DNA from: Thiomonas sp. FB-Cd
GTDB lineage: Bacteria; Pseudomonadota; Gammaproteobacteria; Burkholderiales; Burkholderiaceae_C
Direction of reading: 5' to 3'
Assembly: GCF_000733775.1 (NCBI RefSeq)
Contig: NZ_JPOE01000005.1
Span: 248,001-312,000, forward strand
DNA length: 64,000 nt
Position numbers and translations under genes: made by a program. The notes beneath the pieces were generated by a model. The model had not been told where the DNA came from and made no database searches. It saw nothing but the letters and a program-made list of their open reading frames with translations. This document shows, piece by piece, positions 44,543-53,424 of this stretch. Numbering within the stretch: position 1 is the first letter of the stretch; each line of letters opens with the position of its first letter.

Positions 44543-44827
44543 TCATGGGCAGGCCATTGGTCCCATGGGGCTGCCATCTGGCGCAAGCGAACCGAACTGG
44601 GTACCGCCGGTTTGCATCCCTGCCACATCTTTAAAGGCGCGCCACGCAACACCGCTGGTCTCGACTGTTGCGCATGCGCGGCCATGATCACACCTGAGCA
44701 CCACTTGCGCAGGCCCTGGACCAGCCGTCTCAATGATAGATTGCGCCTCGGTCATCGAACCCGATGCTCTTGTGAATGCGTTGAGCTTGTGGGCCAAGAC
44801 CTTTGAAATCTCGCCGCGATGTTGCAT
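44543..44827 (-). CDS. Possible small hypothetical protein
   Basis: A 94-residue frame with unremarkable composition (MQHRGEISKVLAHKLNAF at its start) in the 400-base spacer between the PAP2 gene and the Pro-rich protein gene. It has no recognisable domain and no good ribosome binding site. Reported because nothing else fills the spacer; it may not be real. Confidence 0.25.
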   Translation of the reverse strand: MQHRGEISKVLAHKLNAFTRASGSMTEAQSIIETAGPGPAQVVLRCDHGRACATVETSGVAWRAFKDVAGMQTGGTQFGSLAPDGSPMGPMACP

Positions 44828-44918
44828 TTAGTCACAGATACGTGGCAAGCACTGTCGGCTCCGCCCATCTCCATCCCGTTATGGACGCCATGTATGCAGT
44901 CTCATTTGGAGAAACCTC

Positions 44919-45248
44919 ATGATCCGCACATTCTTGCTGGCCTTGGCCCTGTCGGCGTCTGCCGCCCTGGCGCCTTCCGCCCACGCGGATGGTGTCTATT
45001 GGTCGCTGGGCGTGGGCACGCCCGGAGTGGCGGCCAATTTTGGCAACGTCTACCCCGTGGCGCCGCCCCCGGTCTACGTGGCACCGCCCCCCGTGGTCTA
45101 CGCTCCGCCTCCGGTGGTGTATGCGCCGCCGCGGGTCATCTATAACCCCGGCTATGTCACCTATGGCGGCTATATGCGCGACACGCGCCCCTATTGGGGT
45201 TACCGCCGCGCCTGGCATCGCCGTCACGATGATGATGACGATCGCTGA
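44919..45248 (+). CDS. Small secreted protein with Pro/Val/Tyr repeats and a charged tail
   Basis: 109 residues with GGAG upstream of the ATG. Signal peptide ends at AHADG near 24. The centre has repeats of the form APPPVVYAPP, the end is WHRRHDDDDDR. Such PxPV-repeat proteins are common and uncharacterised in beta-proteobacteria. The Asp/His tail could bind divalent metal, which is speculation. Confidence 0.7.
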   Translation: MIRTFLLALALSASAALAPSAHADGVYWSLGVGTPGVAANFGNVYPVAPPPVYVAPPPVVYAPPPVVYAPPRVIYNPGYVTYGGYMRDTRPYWGYRRAWHRRHDDDDDR

Positions 45249-45455
45249 ACAAACGGGGTAACGCTCACTCGGCCCAATTCCCGGAGTGAAGCTCGCGCCC
45301 GCTCCGGTGAATTTGACGCATGCGCAGCAGGGACTCGAAAGGCCTGGCTCCTTCAGAGAAGCCGCGCTGCGGTTCCAGGCTGAAATGGCGGAGCCGGGTG
45401 GTTCCTTTATCATCGCGGGGCTCATTGTGCATACTTTCCACGACTTATTGGCGCC

Positions 45456-45746
45456 ATGCCCGTGCCACAAACACCTGCATTAACCAGCGAACCCGCGCTT
45501 CTACGCGATTTGGCGGGCTTGATTATCGAATCACTCAACCTCGAGGTGGCCCCCGCTGAGATCGACCCTGATGCACCGCTGTATGGCGATGGCCTGGGGC
45601 TGGATTCGATCGACATTCTTGAGCTTGCCTTGGTCGTGTCCAAGAATTTTGGCGTACAACTCCGAGCCGACGACGCGAACAACCAGCAGATTTTTAGTTC
45701 CCTGCGCAGCCTGGCCAATTACGTGGCCGCCCACCGGACACATTGA
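45456..45746 (+). CDS. Acyl carrier protein of the aryl-polyene-type cluster
   Basis: 96 residues. The phosphopantetheine attachment serine is Ser51 in GLGLDSIDILEL. It carries the growing polyene acyl chain. It opens the plus-strand operon 45456-56891; described aryl-polyene clusters usually have two carrier proteins, but only this one is visible here. The next gene begins two bases after its stop. Confidence 0.85.
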   Translation: MPVPQTPALTSEPALLRDLAGLIIESLNLEVAPAEIDPDAPLYGDGLGLDSIDILELALVVSKNFGVQLRADDANNQQIFSSLRSLANYVAAHRTH

Positions 45747-45747
45747 C

Positions 45748-46437
45748 ATGCGCTGGCGCGCTGTCATGCAAGGCGCCTTCATCGCCGCAGCAAGCGTGAT
45801 CTATGCGGCGGCAAGCTATATTTGCGCCCGGTCGGCCCGCCCCACCCTGCTGGGTGCTGGACTCGCTTACGCGCCCTTGTTGTTGGGCGGCGCGTGGATG
45901 GCCCGGAAGTCGCTGCGTCGCATCCGTGCCCTTGCTTTCGTGGTGCTTGCGGCGCTGGTCCTGTGGTTTGCTCGCGATGGACTCCTCCAACACTACCGTT
46001 GGGGCTACCTGGTCCAAAGCGCCGGACCGATGACCCTGCTTGCCCTCCTCTTTGGCGGCAGCCTGCGGCGTGGCCATGTGGCCCTGATCACGCAACTTGC
46101 GCTCTTGGCGCACGATGGCCACATTTCCGTGCGCACATCGCGCTACACACATGGTCTGACATGGGCCTGGACTGTCTTTTTTGCCGTCATGGCGTTGGTG
46201 TCAACCGCCCTGTTTCTCATGGCCGCGCCAGCGGTATGGTCCTTGTTCGCCAACGTGCTGGTCGCGCCGCTTGTGGCCGCCATGTTCGTCGGCGAGTACG
46301 CCGTGCGGGTTCTGGCGCTTCCCGCGCACGAGCGCACCGGCCCCCTGCAGGCCGTGGCGGCCTTCATGCGCTATCGCAGACATGGCAGTGCCCCAACCGT
46401 GCCGTTACAGCCAGCCATCGGTCCGCAGACGCGCTGA
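45748..46437 (+). CDS. Polytopic membrane protein of the pigment cluster (COG4648-like)
   Basis: 229 residues from ATG 45748. About six hydrophobic helices and a short cytoplasmic tail (AVAAFMRYRRHGSAP). An uncharacterised membrane protein of this size follows the acyl carrier protein gene in many aryl-polyene clusters; family assignment is by context and topology only. Possibly a scaffold or transport component. Confidence 0.65.
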   Translation: MRWRAVMQGAFIAAASVIYAAASYICARSARPTLLGAGLAYAPLLLGGAWMARKSLRRIRALAFVVLAALVLWFARDGLLQHYRWGYLVQSAGPMTLLALLFGGSLRRGHVALITQLALLAHDGHISVRTSRYTHGLTWAWTVFFAVMALVSTALFLMAAPAVWSLFANVLVAPLVAAMFVGEYAVRVLALPAHERTGPLQAVAAFMRYRRHGSAPTVPLQPAIGPQTR

Positions 46438-46501
46438 CCTGCGTTTTTCCACCCACGCACCCAAGCGTCGCAAGGCCTTGTGTGCCCCATCTTCGATTCT
46501 G

Positions 46502-47869
46502 ATGCAACTGCCGCTCGTCTCCTGGCTGTCCACCGACGACATACTGGCTTGGCGCGACGGCCAGGCCGTGAAAGTGCGCGACTTCCTGCTTGACGTGCAA
46601 TCCCTTGCAAGCCGCCTTCCGGCGAACGGCCATGTCCTCAACGTCTGCAAAGACCGCTACCGCTTTCTGGTGGGGTTCGGCGCCTCGGTCACCGCCGGCA
46701 AAATCAGCCTCCTGCCGTCAACACGCACGCCCGAATCGATCCGTCAGCTGCACAACCTTGCCCCCGATGCGTTCTGCCTGAGCGACCATGACGATGGCAT
46801 CCAACTGCCGCGGGTCGCGTACGCCGATCGCGGCGCCGGTTGCGGAGTGACTGCCATGGTGAACATGCCGCACATCGAAGCCGACCGTGTGGTCGCGCAC
46901 GTCTTCACCTCCGGATCCACCGCAGCCCCGGTGCCCCATCCAAAGACCTGGGGATCGCTTGCTGAGTGCGTGCAGGCCGGCGCCTTGCGCCTGGGCCTTC
47001 GCGACGGCCGCGCCCATGCTCTGGTGGGCACGGTTCCCCCTCAGCACATGTACGGTTTCGAGTCGACAGCGCTCATTGCACTGCATGGTTGCGTGGCCAT
47101 GAGCGCCGAGCAGCCGTTCTATCCAGCCGATGTTGCCGCCGCACTAACGCGTATCCGCGCTCCGCGAATGCTGGTCACATCGCCCGTGCATCTGCGCGCA
47201 CTGCTTGCGGCCCATGTGCACATCCCCCCCTTGAGCTTGGTTTTGTCAGCCACAGCCCCGCTGCCACGGGATCTGGCACAACAGGCCGAGAGCCACCTGA
47301 ACGCCCCTCTTGTGGAGATCTACGGCTCCACCGAAACCGGTCAGATCGCCACCCGCCGCACGGCGCGCACCGACGTCTGGGAACTTTTCCCCAGTGTGCG
47401 CCTGGAGCCCGAACCGGACGGCCACGTACGAGTCACGGGTGGACATCTCGCCCAAGCACAGGTGCTGCACGACGTCATTGAAATCGTCGACGATCGGCGT
47501 TTTCTCTTGCACGGACGTGGCGCCGACATGATCAACATCGCCGGCAAGCGCAGCTCTCTGGCTCACCTCAACCATCAACTCACCAGCATCCCCGGTGTGC
47601 AAGACGGCGCGTTCTTCATGCCCGACGCTGGCGCGGGCGGGTCCGTCGCCCGACTGATGGCCTTCGTCGTCGCTCCCGCGATTGATCCCGCCGTAGTGCG
47701 CGACGCGCTGCGCGAACGCCTTGACCCGGCATTCATGCCGCGACCGCTGGTTTTTGTCGACACCTTGCCGCGCAATGCGACGGGCAAACTCCCTCGCGCC
47801 GCTTTGTCCGCGTTGGCCACACGTGCACCTGCACGACATCTCATCGACGATGACAGCCATGCCGACTGA
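46502..47869 (+). CDS. AMP-dependent acyl/aryl-ACP ligase
   Basis: 455 residues from ATG 46502. Adenylate-forming enzyme: P-loop-like VFTSGSTAAPVPHPKTW, the adenine motif LVEIYGSTETGQIA, HGRGADMINIAGKRSSL and the C-terminal lysine in PRNATGKLPRAAL. Activates the aromatic starter (for example a hydroxybenzoyl or cinnamoyl acid) for loading on the carrier protein; the exact starter is not readable from sequence. Overlaps the following dehydratase gene by 20 bases. Confidence 0.82.
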   Translation: MQLPLVSWLSTDDILAWRDGQAVKVRDFLLDVQSLASRLPANGHVLNVCKDRYRFLVGFGASVTAGKISLLPSTRTPESIRQLHNLAPDAFCLSDHDDGIQLPRVAYADRGAGCGVTAMVNMPHIEADRVVAHVFTSGSTAAPVPHPKTWGSLAECVQAGALRLGLRDGRAHALVGTVPPQHMYGFESTALIALHGCVAMSAEQPFYPADVAAALTRIRAPRMLVTSPVHLRALLAAHVHIPPLSLVLSATAPLPRDLAQQAESHLNAPLVEIYGSTETGQIATRRTARTDVWELFPSVRLEPEPDGHVRVTGGHLAQAQVLHDVIEIVDDRRFLLHGRGADMINIAGKRSSLAHLNHQLTSIPGVQDGAFFMPDAGAGGSVARLMAFVVAPAIDPAVVRDALRERLDPAFMPRPLVFVDTLPRNATGKLPRAALSALATRAPARHLIDDDSHAD

Positions 47870-48170
47870 ATTGCTGACAGCACCGCCTGCCGAGCACCCT
47901 GTTTATGCGGGACACTTTCCCGGCAGTCCCATCACGCCGGGAGCAATGCTGCTCGACAGTGTCGTGCATGCCGTGTGCCTAGGCTGCGGCCTTGAAGAAA
48001 GCGCGTGGGACGTTGCATCGGTGAAGTTTTTCTCGCCCGTGGTACCCGGCGAGACGCTGGAACTGCGTCAAGACAGCGCGAGCTCGGGGCTCGTGACATT
48101 CAGCCTGCACGCCGGCACGCGTGTGGTCGCCCGCGGCCGCCTGCGCGTGGCCGATGGATCCGTTCGATGA
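47850..48170 (+). CDS. Hotdog-fold 3-hydroxyacyl-ACP dehydratase (ApeI-like)
   Basis: 106 residues (ATG 47850, alternative 47859). Single hotdog domain of the FabZ/FabA-like class: HPVYAGHFPGSPITPGAMLLD has the conserved His and HFPG...P. Dehydrates the 3-hydroxyacyl intermediate to give conjugated double bonds. Its stop overlaps the next gene start (ATGA). Confidence 0.78.
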   Translation: MTAMPTELLTAPPAEHPVYAGHFPGSPITPGAMLLDSVVHAVCLGCGLEESAWDVASVKFFSPVVPGETLELRQDSASSGLVTFSLHAGTRVVARGRLRVADGSVR

Positions 48171-49177
48171 GCACGCGCTTACCTCCACCCTCTGGGGAAC
48201 AAGCTGGTGCCGCGCCAGGGCCACCCCCCGTTTCCGCGCCCGGCCGGCAGGCTCAATGGGTACAGAACCCCGAACGCAGCAACATGCTGATGCTGCGCAT
48301 CATGACCTGGATTTCTCTGCGATTGGGGCGACGCGCGGCACGTGTCGTTCTGTCTGGCATCGCCGCGTACTTCCTGGTGTTCGCCCCCGCGGCGAGACGG
48401 GCTTCACGCCAATACCTCGCGCGTGCGCTCGGGCGTGCACCAGGCATAGGCGACAGTTTCCGCCAGTTTTTCAGCTTTGCCTCGACCATTCACGACCGGG
48501 TCTATCTGCTCAATGGTCGTCTCGACCTCTTCAGCATCCGTGTGCATGGGCAGGAGGTCATCGAGGCGGCACTGAACCGTGGTAAAGGCGTGTTCATGGT
48601 CGGGGCTCATTTCGGCAGTTTTGAGGTCCTGCGTGCCATTTCACACCAGCGCCCGGGCCTGCGTGTGTGCATGCTGATGTACGAGGGCAACGCGCGCAAG
48701 ATCAATGCCGCCCTCAAGGCGATCAATCCCCTGGCCGAACATGACGTCATTGCGCTCGGCCACCCCGAGTCGATGCTTCGCCTGCGCGATGCACTCGATG
48801 ATGGCGCAATCATCGGCATACTGGCCGACCGCTCGCTGCACGACGACGAAACCGTGTGCGTACCCTTCCTCGGCGAGCCCGCACGCTGGCCCGCTGGCCC
48901 CTGGCGCATCGCCGCTCTTCTGCGCAAACCTGTCGTCATGGCTCTCGGCGTCTACGGTGGAGGGAATCGCTACGACGTGCATTTCGAATCCTTAGCCGAC
49001 TTCTCCAACACAGACCGGCGAGCCCGCAGCGAGGCCGAGCATGCAGCGCTTGCGACGTATGTACAACGCCTGCAGGCCCATTGCGAGCGCGAGCCCGACA
49101 ACTGGTTCAATTTTTTCGACTTCTGGAGCGGCAGTGCGCAACCATCAGCGCCCCCCGCAAAGCCCGAAACGCCATGA
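48167..49177 (+). CDS. LpxL/HtrB-type acyltransferase
   Basis: 336 residues. After a variable 35-residue N-terminus comes a membrane-associated helix and the LPLAT domain with H-x4-D/E motif in GAHFGSFEVL, ADRSLHDDE and an aromatic-rich end (DNWFNFFDFW). Would attach the polyene acyl chain to a lipid acceptor at the inner membrane. Part of the tightly overlapped operon. Confidence 0.78.
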   Translation: MSTRLPPPSGEQAGAAPGPPPVSAPGRQAQWVQNPERSNMLMLRIMTWISLRLGRRAARVVLSGIAAYFLVFAPAARRASRQYLARALGRAPGIGDSFRQFFSFASTIHDRVYLLNGRLDLFSIRVHGQEVIEAALNRGKGVFMVGAHFGSFEVLRAISHQRPGLRVCMLMYEGNARKINAALKAINPLAEHDVIALGHPESMLRLRDALDDGAIIGILADRSLHDDETVCVPFLGEPARWPAGPWRIAALLRKPVVMALGVYGGGNRYDVHFESLADFSNTDRRARSEAEHAALATYVQRLQAHCEREPDNWFNFFDFWSGSAQPSAPPAKPETP

Positions 49178-49770
49178 AACTGCTATCCCTACTTAGCGTT
49201 TGCCTCCGCGCCGGCCTGGCTGGCGCAGCACTGTTGTGGGCGATTGGTGGACTGGCCGCCGGGTGGAATCTGCAGACGCTGATGCAGGCACTGGTCCAGC
49301 ATCATGGTGGCCGCGCCGATTTCACGGAGACCAAGACCCTCGCCATGCTGAACAAGCCCATCGAGTCATCTGGCGAATTGCGATTCGCGGCACCGGACTT
49401 CCTGCAGGTGCGCACGCTCAAGCCCAGGCGGCAGACCTTGACCCTGATGGGCAATCAGCTCACGATGGAAGCAAGCGGACACTCGCAGCAGTTCGACCTG
49501 CGTGAACATCCCGACGTCGCCACCCTCATCGACGGCATCCGCGCCACACTCAACGGCGACCTTGACTCCCTGCAACGCCACTACGACCTGACCCTGGATG
49601 GCCAGGCCGCGCAATGGACCCTCACCCTGGTTCCGCGCGACGTCAAGGCGCATGAGCACATCAGTGACATCCGCATCAGCGGGATTGAAGGCATCGTGCA
49701 AACGGTCACCGTGGAGCAGGCCGACGGTGACCGCTCCGTCATGCACATCCACCCTGCCGCTTCGCCATGA
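49174..49770 (+). CDS. LolA-like periplasmic lipoprotein/lipid carrier
   Basis: 198 residues with a signal peptide or anchor (LAGAALLWAIGGLAAG). LolA-like half-barrel features: ADFTETKTLAMLNKPIESSG, LRFAAPDFLQVRTL, WTLTLVPRD. In aryl-polyene clusters such a carrier is thought to move the pigment lipid across the periplasm together with the MMPL exporter encoded next. Overlaps both neighbours by four bases. Confidence 0.8.
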   Translation: MKLLSLLSVCLRAGLAGAALLWAIGGLAAGWNLQTLMQALVQHHGGRADFTETKTLAMLNKPIESSGELRFAAPDFLQVRTLKPRRQTLTLMGNQLTMEASGHSQQFDLREHPDVATLIDGIRATLNGDLDSLQRHYDLTLDGQAAQWTLTLVPRDVKAHEHISDIRISGIEGIVQTVTVEQADGDRSVMHIHPAASP

Positions 49771-52133
49771 ACCGGCGCGCGGCTGTCCCCGTGCTGCTGT
49801 GGCTGGCCGTGCTGCTGGCCTGCGCGGTCGTCATCGTCAAGAGTCGATTCGCTGCGGACATGTCGGCCTTCCTGCCGCAGGCGCCCACGGCCCAGGAGCG
49901 TATCCTGGTGGACCAACTTCGCCGCGGCCTGGTCTCACGGCTCATCCTCGTCGGCATTGACGGGTCTGACGCCGCGACACGCGCTGATCTGTCGAAGTCG
50001 ATGGCTGCACGCCTGCGCGCGGATCCCGCCTTCGTCGCCGTGGAGAACGGCCAACCCCTGAACGCACAACGCGACGAGCAATTGCTGTTCCAGTACCGTT
50101 ACGTGTTGTCGCCCAATACTGCGTCTCAGTTCAGCGTCCAGGGGCTGCACCGCGGCATTACCAACAGTATCGATCGCCTGGCCTCGCCCATGGGGCAAAG
50201 CCTCAAAGCGCTTCTCCCCACGGACCCCACCGGCGCGCTGCTGGCCCTCGTGCAGGGTCTTTCGCCGGGCCAGGGGCCCAAGCGAGACCACGGCGTATGG
50301 GCCGCAGCTGGGGCGCCGCGCGCCTTGTTGCTGGTGCAAACCCGGGCGCAGGGCACCGACACCGATGCCATGCAAGAAGCCATGACGACCATCCGCGACG
50401 ACTTCGCCAAGGCGCAGCGTCAGGGCGGTGCAGACGCGCGGCAGGCCACGCTGGTGATGAGCGGCCCGGGAGTGTTCGCTGTGCAGTCGCGAGCGCTGAT
50501 CAAGCGCGCGGTGGAGCGCGTTTCGCTCCTCGGCGCCGTGCTCATCGTCGGCTTGTTGCTGCTCGTCTATCGTTCGCCGACGGTCTTGGCATTGGGTCTG
50601 CTCCCGGTGCTGTCGGGGGTGCTGGCCGGCATCGCCGCCGTCAGCCTTGGCTTCGGCGCGGTGCAGGGCGTGACCCTGGGTTTTGGCACAACGCTCATGG
50701 GCGAGGCGGTGGACTACGCGATCTACCTCTTTGTGCAGTCCACTCAGCCCTCCGTCGCCGATCGTACCCTCTGGCTTCAGAGCTTCTGGCCCACCATCCG
50801 TTTGGGCATGCTGACTTCGGTGTTTGGCTTTGCCACGCTGCTGATGTCGGGCTTCCCCGGTCTGGCTCAGCTTGGCCTGTATTCCATCGCGGGTCTGCTC
50901 GCCGCAGCGCTCGTCACGCGCTTTGTGCTGCCGCAATTGATGCCTGCGCGCCTGTCGATGCGCGAGCTCGCCCCGTTCGGCGCGTACCTGACAGCGCGGC
51001 TGCCAGGGCTGCGGCGCCTGCGCTGGTTGCTTGGCGTCACCGTGGTGATTGCCTGCGGCGTGCTCATCGTGCAACGCGATGCCCTGTGGAATACGCAACT
51101 CGCCGCGCTCAGCCCCGTGACCCCTGATGCACTGAAGCTGGATGCTCAGCTGCGCCGCCAGCTCGGCGCGCCCGATGCAGGCAACCTTGTGGTCGTCCAA
51201 GGTAGCAGTTCAGAAGCTGCGCTGACTGCGGCCGAGGCCCTGGGCCCGCGCCTGCAAAATCTGGTGGCCCGCGGCGTCATCACCGGCTTCGACAGCCCAG
51301 ACCGGTACCTTCCGAGTGCAGCCACCCAGCGCCGCCGTCTTGCAGCGCTGCCCGATGCGGAAGTTCTGCAGCGCAGGCTGGAGCAGGCCATCGTCGGGCT
51401 GCCGGTCAGCGCCCGATTGTTCGCGCCATTTGTGCACGATGTGCAGGCTGCACGCGCGCAGGGCCTGCTCACGCGTAGGCAGCTGGCGCAGACCTCCTTT
51501 GCGCTGGCCCTCGATGGCATGCTGCTTCGCCAGACGGATGGACGCTGGCTGGCCGTGCTGCCGCTGCATGCCCAGGCCAACCGGAGCATCGATGGCGCGC
51601 AGGTGCGCGCTGCATTGGCTGGCACTCCAGCCAGCTACATCAACCTTGGCCAGCTCAGCAACAGCCTCTACGACAACTACCTGCACACTGCAGCCTGGCT
51701 ATCGCTGACGGGCCTGGCGTGCATTGCTGCACTGCTCGTGGTCAGCCTGCGCTCCGCATCTCGCACGCTACGCGTGCTTGCTCCCCTCCTGAGCGCGGTA
51801 CTTGTAGTCGGCGCCGGGCTGCTGCTGGGTGGACAGCAACTGACTTTGCTGCACCTCATTGGCCTCATGCTCATCGTCGCAGTCGGCTCGAACTACGCGC
51901 TGTTTTTCGATCAGGGCGCGCAACATGGCGGCATTGCGCCGCGCACGCTGGCCTCGCTCCTGGTTGCCAATCTCACCACTGTGCTCGGCTTCGGGCCGTT
52001 GGCCTTGTCCGGCGTGCCTGTTCTGCAAGCCCTGGGGATGACGGTAGGCCCCGGCGTGCTGCTGGCCCTGGTGTTTTCCGCCATACTGTCGGCCTCACCG
52101 TCCACCCCCACGCGGCCACCGGCTGCCGTCTAA
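49767..52133 (+). CDS. MMPL/RND-family lipid exporter
   Basis: 788 residues with twelve predicted helices in the 1+5, 1+5 arrangement and two periplasmic loops. RND-like helix segments include LGFGTTLMGEAVDYAIYLFVQ and LHLIGLMLIVAVGSNYALFF, the latter with the acidic/polar relay expected of MMPL proteins. Likely exports the pigment lipid from the inner membrane to the LolA-like carrier. Confidence 0.83.
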   Translation: MNRRAAVPVLLWLAVLLACAVVIVKSRFAADMSAFLPQAPTAQERILVDQLRRGLVSRLILVGIDGSDAATRADLSKSMAARLRADPAFVAVENGQPLNAQRDEQLLFQYRYVLSPNTASQFSVQGLHRGITNSIDRLASPMGQSLKALLPTDPTGALLALVQGLSPGQGPKRDHGVWAAAGAPRALLLVQTRAQGTDTDAMQEAMTTIRDDFAKAQRQGGADARQATLVMSGPGVFAVQSRALIKRAVERVSLLGAVLIVGLLLLVYRSPTVLALGLLPVLSGVLAGIAAVSLGFGAVQGVTLGFGTTLMGEAVDYAIYLFVQSTQPSVADRTLWLQSFWPTIRLGMLTSVFGFATLLMSGFPGLAQLGLYSIAGLLAAALVTRFVLPQLMPARLSMRELAPFGAYLTARLPGLRRLRWLLGVTVVIACGVLIVQRDALWNTQLAALSPVTPDALKLDAQLRRQLGAPDAGNLVVVQGSSSEAALTAAEALGPRLQNLVARGVITGFDSPDRYLPSAATQRRRLAALPDAEVLQRRLEQAIVGLPVSARLFAPFVHDVQAARAQGLLTRRQLAQTSFALALDGMLLRQTDGRWLAVLPLHAQANRSIDGAQVRAALAGTPASYINLGQLSNSLYDNYLHTAAWLSLTGLACIAALLVVSLRSASRTLRVLAPLLSAVLVVGAGLLLGGQQLTLLHLIGLMLIVAVGSNYALFFDQGAQHGGIAPRTLASLLVANLTTVLGFGPLALSGVPVLQALGMTVGPGVLLALVFSAILSASPSTPTRPPAAV

Positions 52134-52145
52134 GAGCAAACCCGC

Positions 52146-52985
52146 ATGCCAGTGTCCAGCCCCGCACCTCAGCCGGCGACCGGCGCCGGCTGGCGGCCCG
52201 CGCCGCTCGTCGCGGGGTCCCTAATCCTGCACCCGCTCGTGCTCGGCGCCGTGGTCGTTCAGCCCACCCTATGGCCCTGGGGGCTGAGTATCCTGGCGGT
52301 CAACCACATGGTGCTCGCCGGCGCCGGGCTGTGGCCGCGCAGCAAACTTCTCGGCACCAACCACACACGTCTGCCCGACACAGCCGTGGCGCGCGGCGAA
52401 ATCGCGCTGACGATCGATGACGGGCCCAACCCGCTCGTGACGCCAGGCGTGCTTGACATCCTTGACGCGCACAACGCCAAGGCCACATTTTTTTGCATCG
52501 GCGAGCGCGCCAGTGCCCACCCGGACTTGTGCCGTGACATCGTGCGGCGCGGCCACGCCGTGGAAAATCACAGTCACAGTCACCGCCACAGCTTCTCGTT
52601 GTCCGGTCCTCGCCGCATTCTCCGCGAGTTGCAGGCCGCCCAGGCCACGCTGGCTGGCATCACCGGACAGCCACCGGCCTTCTTCCGCGCTCCAGCCGGG
52701 CTGCGCAACCCCTTCCTCGACCTGGTTCTCAGCCGCCTCGGCCTTCAGCTGGCGAGCTGGACGCGGCGCGGCTTTGATACGCGCGAACGTGATCCAATGA
52801 GGGTTCTGCATCGCCTGCGGCATGGCATGCGCGCGGGCGATATCCTGCTGCTGCACGATGGCCATGCCGCGCGCACCGCATCGGGGCAACCCGTCATTCT
52901 CGAAGTGCTGCCTGGCCTGTTGGACTCCATCGCTAGCCTCGGGCTGCGCCCCGTCACCTTGCGTCAAGCCTTTTCATGCGCGTAA
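52146..52985 (+). CDS. Polysaccharide deacetylase (NodB-type) with membrane anchor
   Basis: 279 residues. Two hydrophobic N-terminal helices precede a NodB domain: catalytic base Asp in LTIDDGPNP, metal-binding His pair in VENHSHSHRHSF, and AGDILLLHDGHAA at the end. The periplasmic or membrane-face deacetylase may modify the pigment's sugar or lipid head group; that is inference from position, 12 bases after the exporter. Confidence 0.8.
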   Translation: MPVSSPAPQPATGAGWRPAPLVAGSLILHPLVLGAVVVQPTLWPWGLSILAVNHMVLAGAGLWPRSKLLGTNHTRLPDTAVARGEIALTIDDGPNPLVTPGVLDILDAHNAKATFFCIGERASAHPDLCRDIVRRGHAVENHSHSHRHSFSLSGPRRILRELQAAQATLAGITGQPPAFFRAPAGLRNPFLDLVLSRLGLQLASWTRRGFDTRERDPMRVLHRLRHGMRAGDILLLHDGHAARTASGQPVILEVLPGLLDSIASLGLRPVTLRQAFSCA

Positions 52986-53419
52986 ATCGATCCCTTTCCT
53001 ATCCGCCCAGCGCCGGCCCTGCGTTCAATCGCATTGGCTTGCGCTTGGCTCGGCGCGTCGTCAGGTTTAGCCACCCAGGCAAGCTGGTCTTCGGCAGCCT
53101 GCGGCACGGCGGTCATCTTGTTCTCCAACCACCCATCCGAGGGCTGCTCTGCGCCCAGCGCCCCATGATCTCCCAAATGCCGCCCCCAAGGCGACTGCGC
53201 AGCGAAGGCGCCTTCGCCATATTGCATGAGTCTGCCGCTTTGCACGGTATTGAACTTCCTCGCATGGGCGACACGGAGCGCGTCCCTCGGGTCGGCCGCG
53301 TCAATGCGCCAAGCGCCGCTGTTGTCTTTGTTGCCCGCAAAGACCCGACCGCCACGGCATCTAGCGCCAGACAAGAGCGCGTTGCGCGGCGGCATTGGGC
53401 CGCAAGGGCAGAGGTCTGA
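52976..53419 (+). CDS. Unassigned reading frame between deacetylase and ketosynthase
   Basis: A 147-residue plus-strand frame overlaps the deacetylase end by 10 bases and stops six bases before the ketosynthase ATG, so it fits the operon. Yet a minus-strand frame over nearly the same bases (52964-53440) has an equally protein-like composition (ENKMTAVPQAAEDQLAWVAK). I recognise neither. The plus-strand choice rests only on operon continuity. Confidence 0.35.
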   Translation: MRVNRSLSYPPSAGPAFNRIGLRLARRVVRFSHPGKLVFGSLRHGGHLVLQPPIRGLLCAQRPMISQMPPPRRLRSEGAFAILHESAALHGIELPRMGDTERVPRVGRVNAPSAAVVFVARKDPTATASSARQERVARRHWAARAEV

Positions 53420-53424
53420 CCGCC

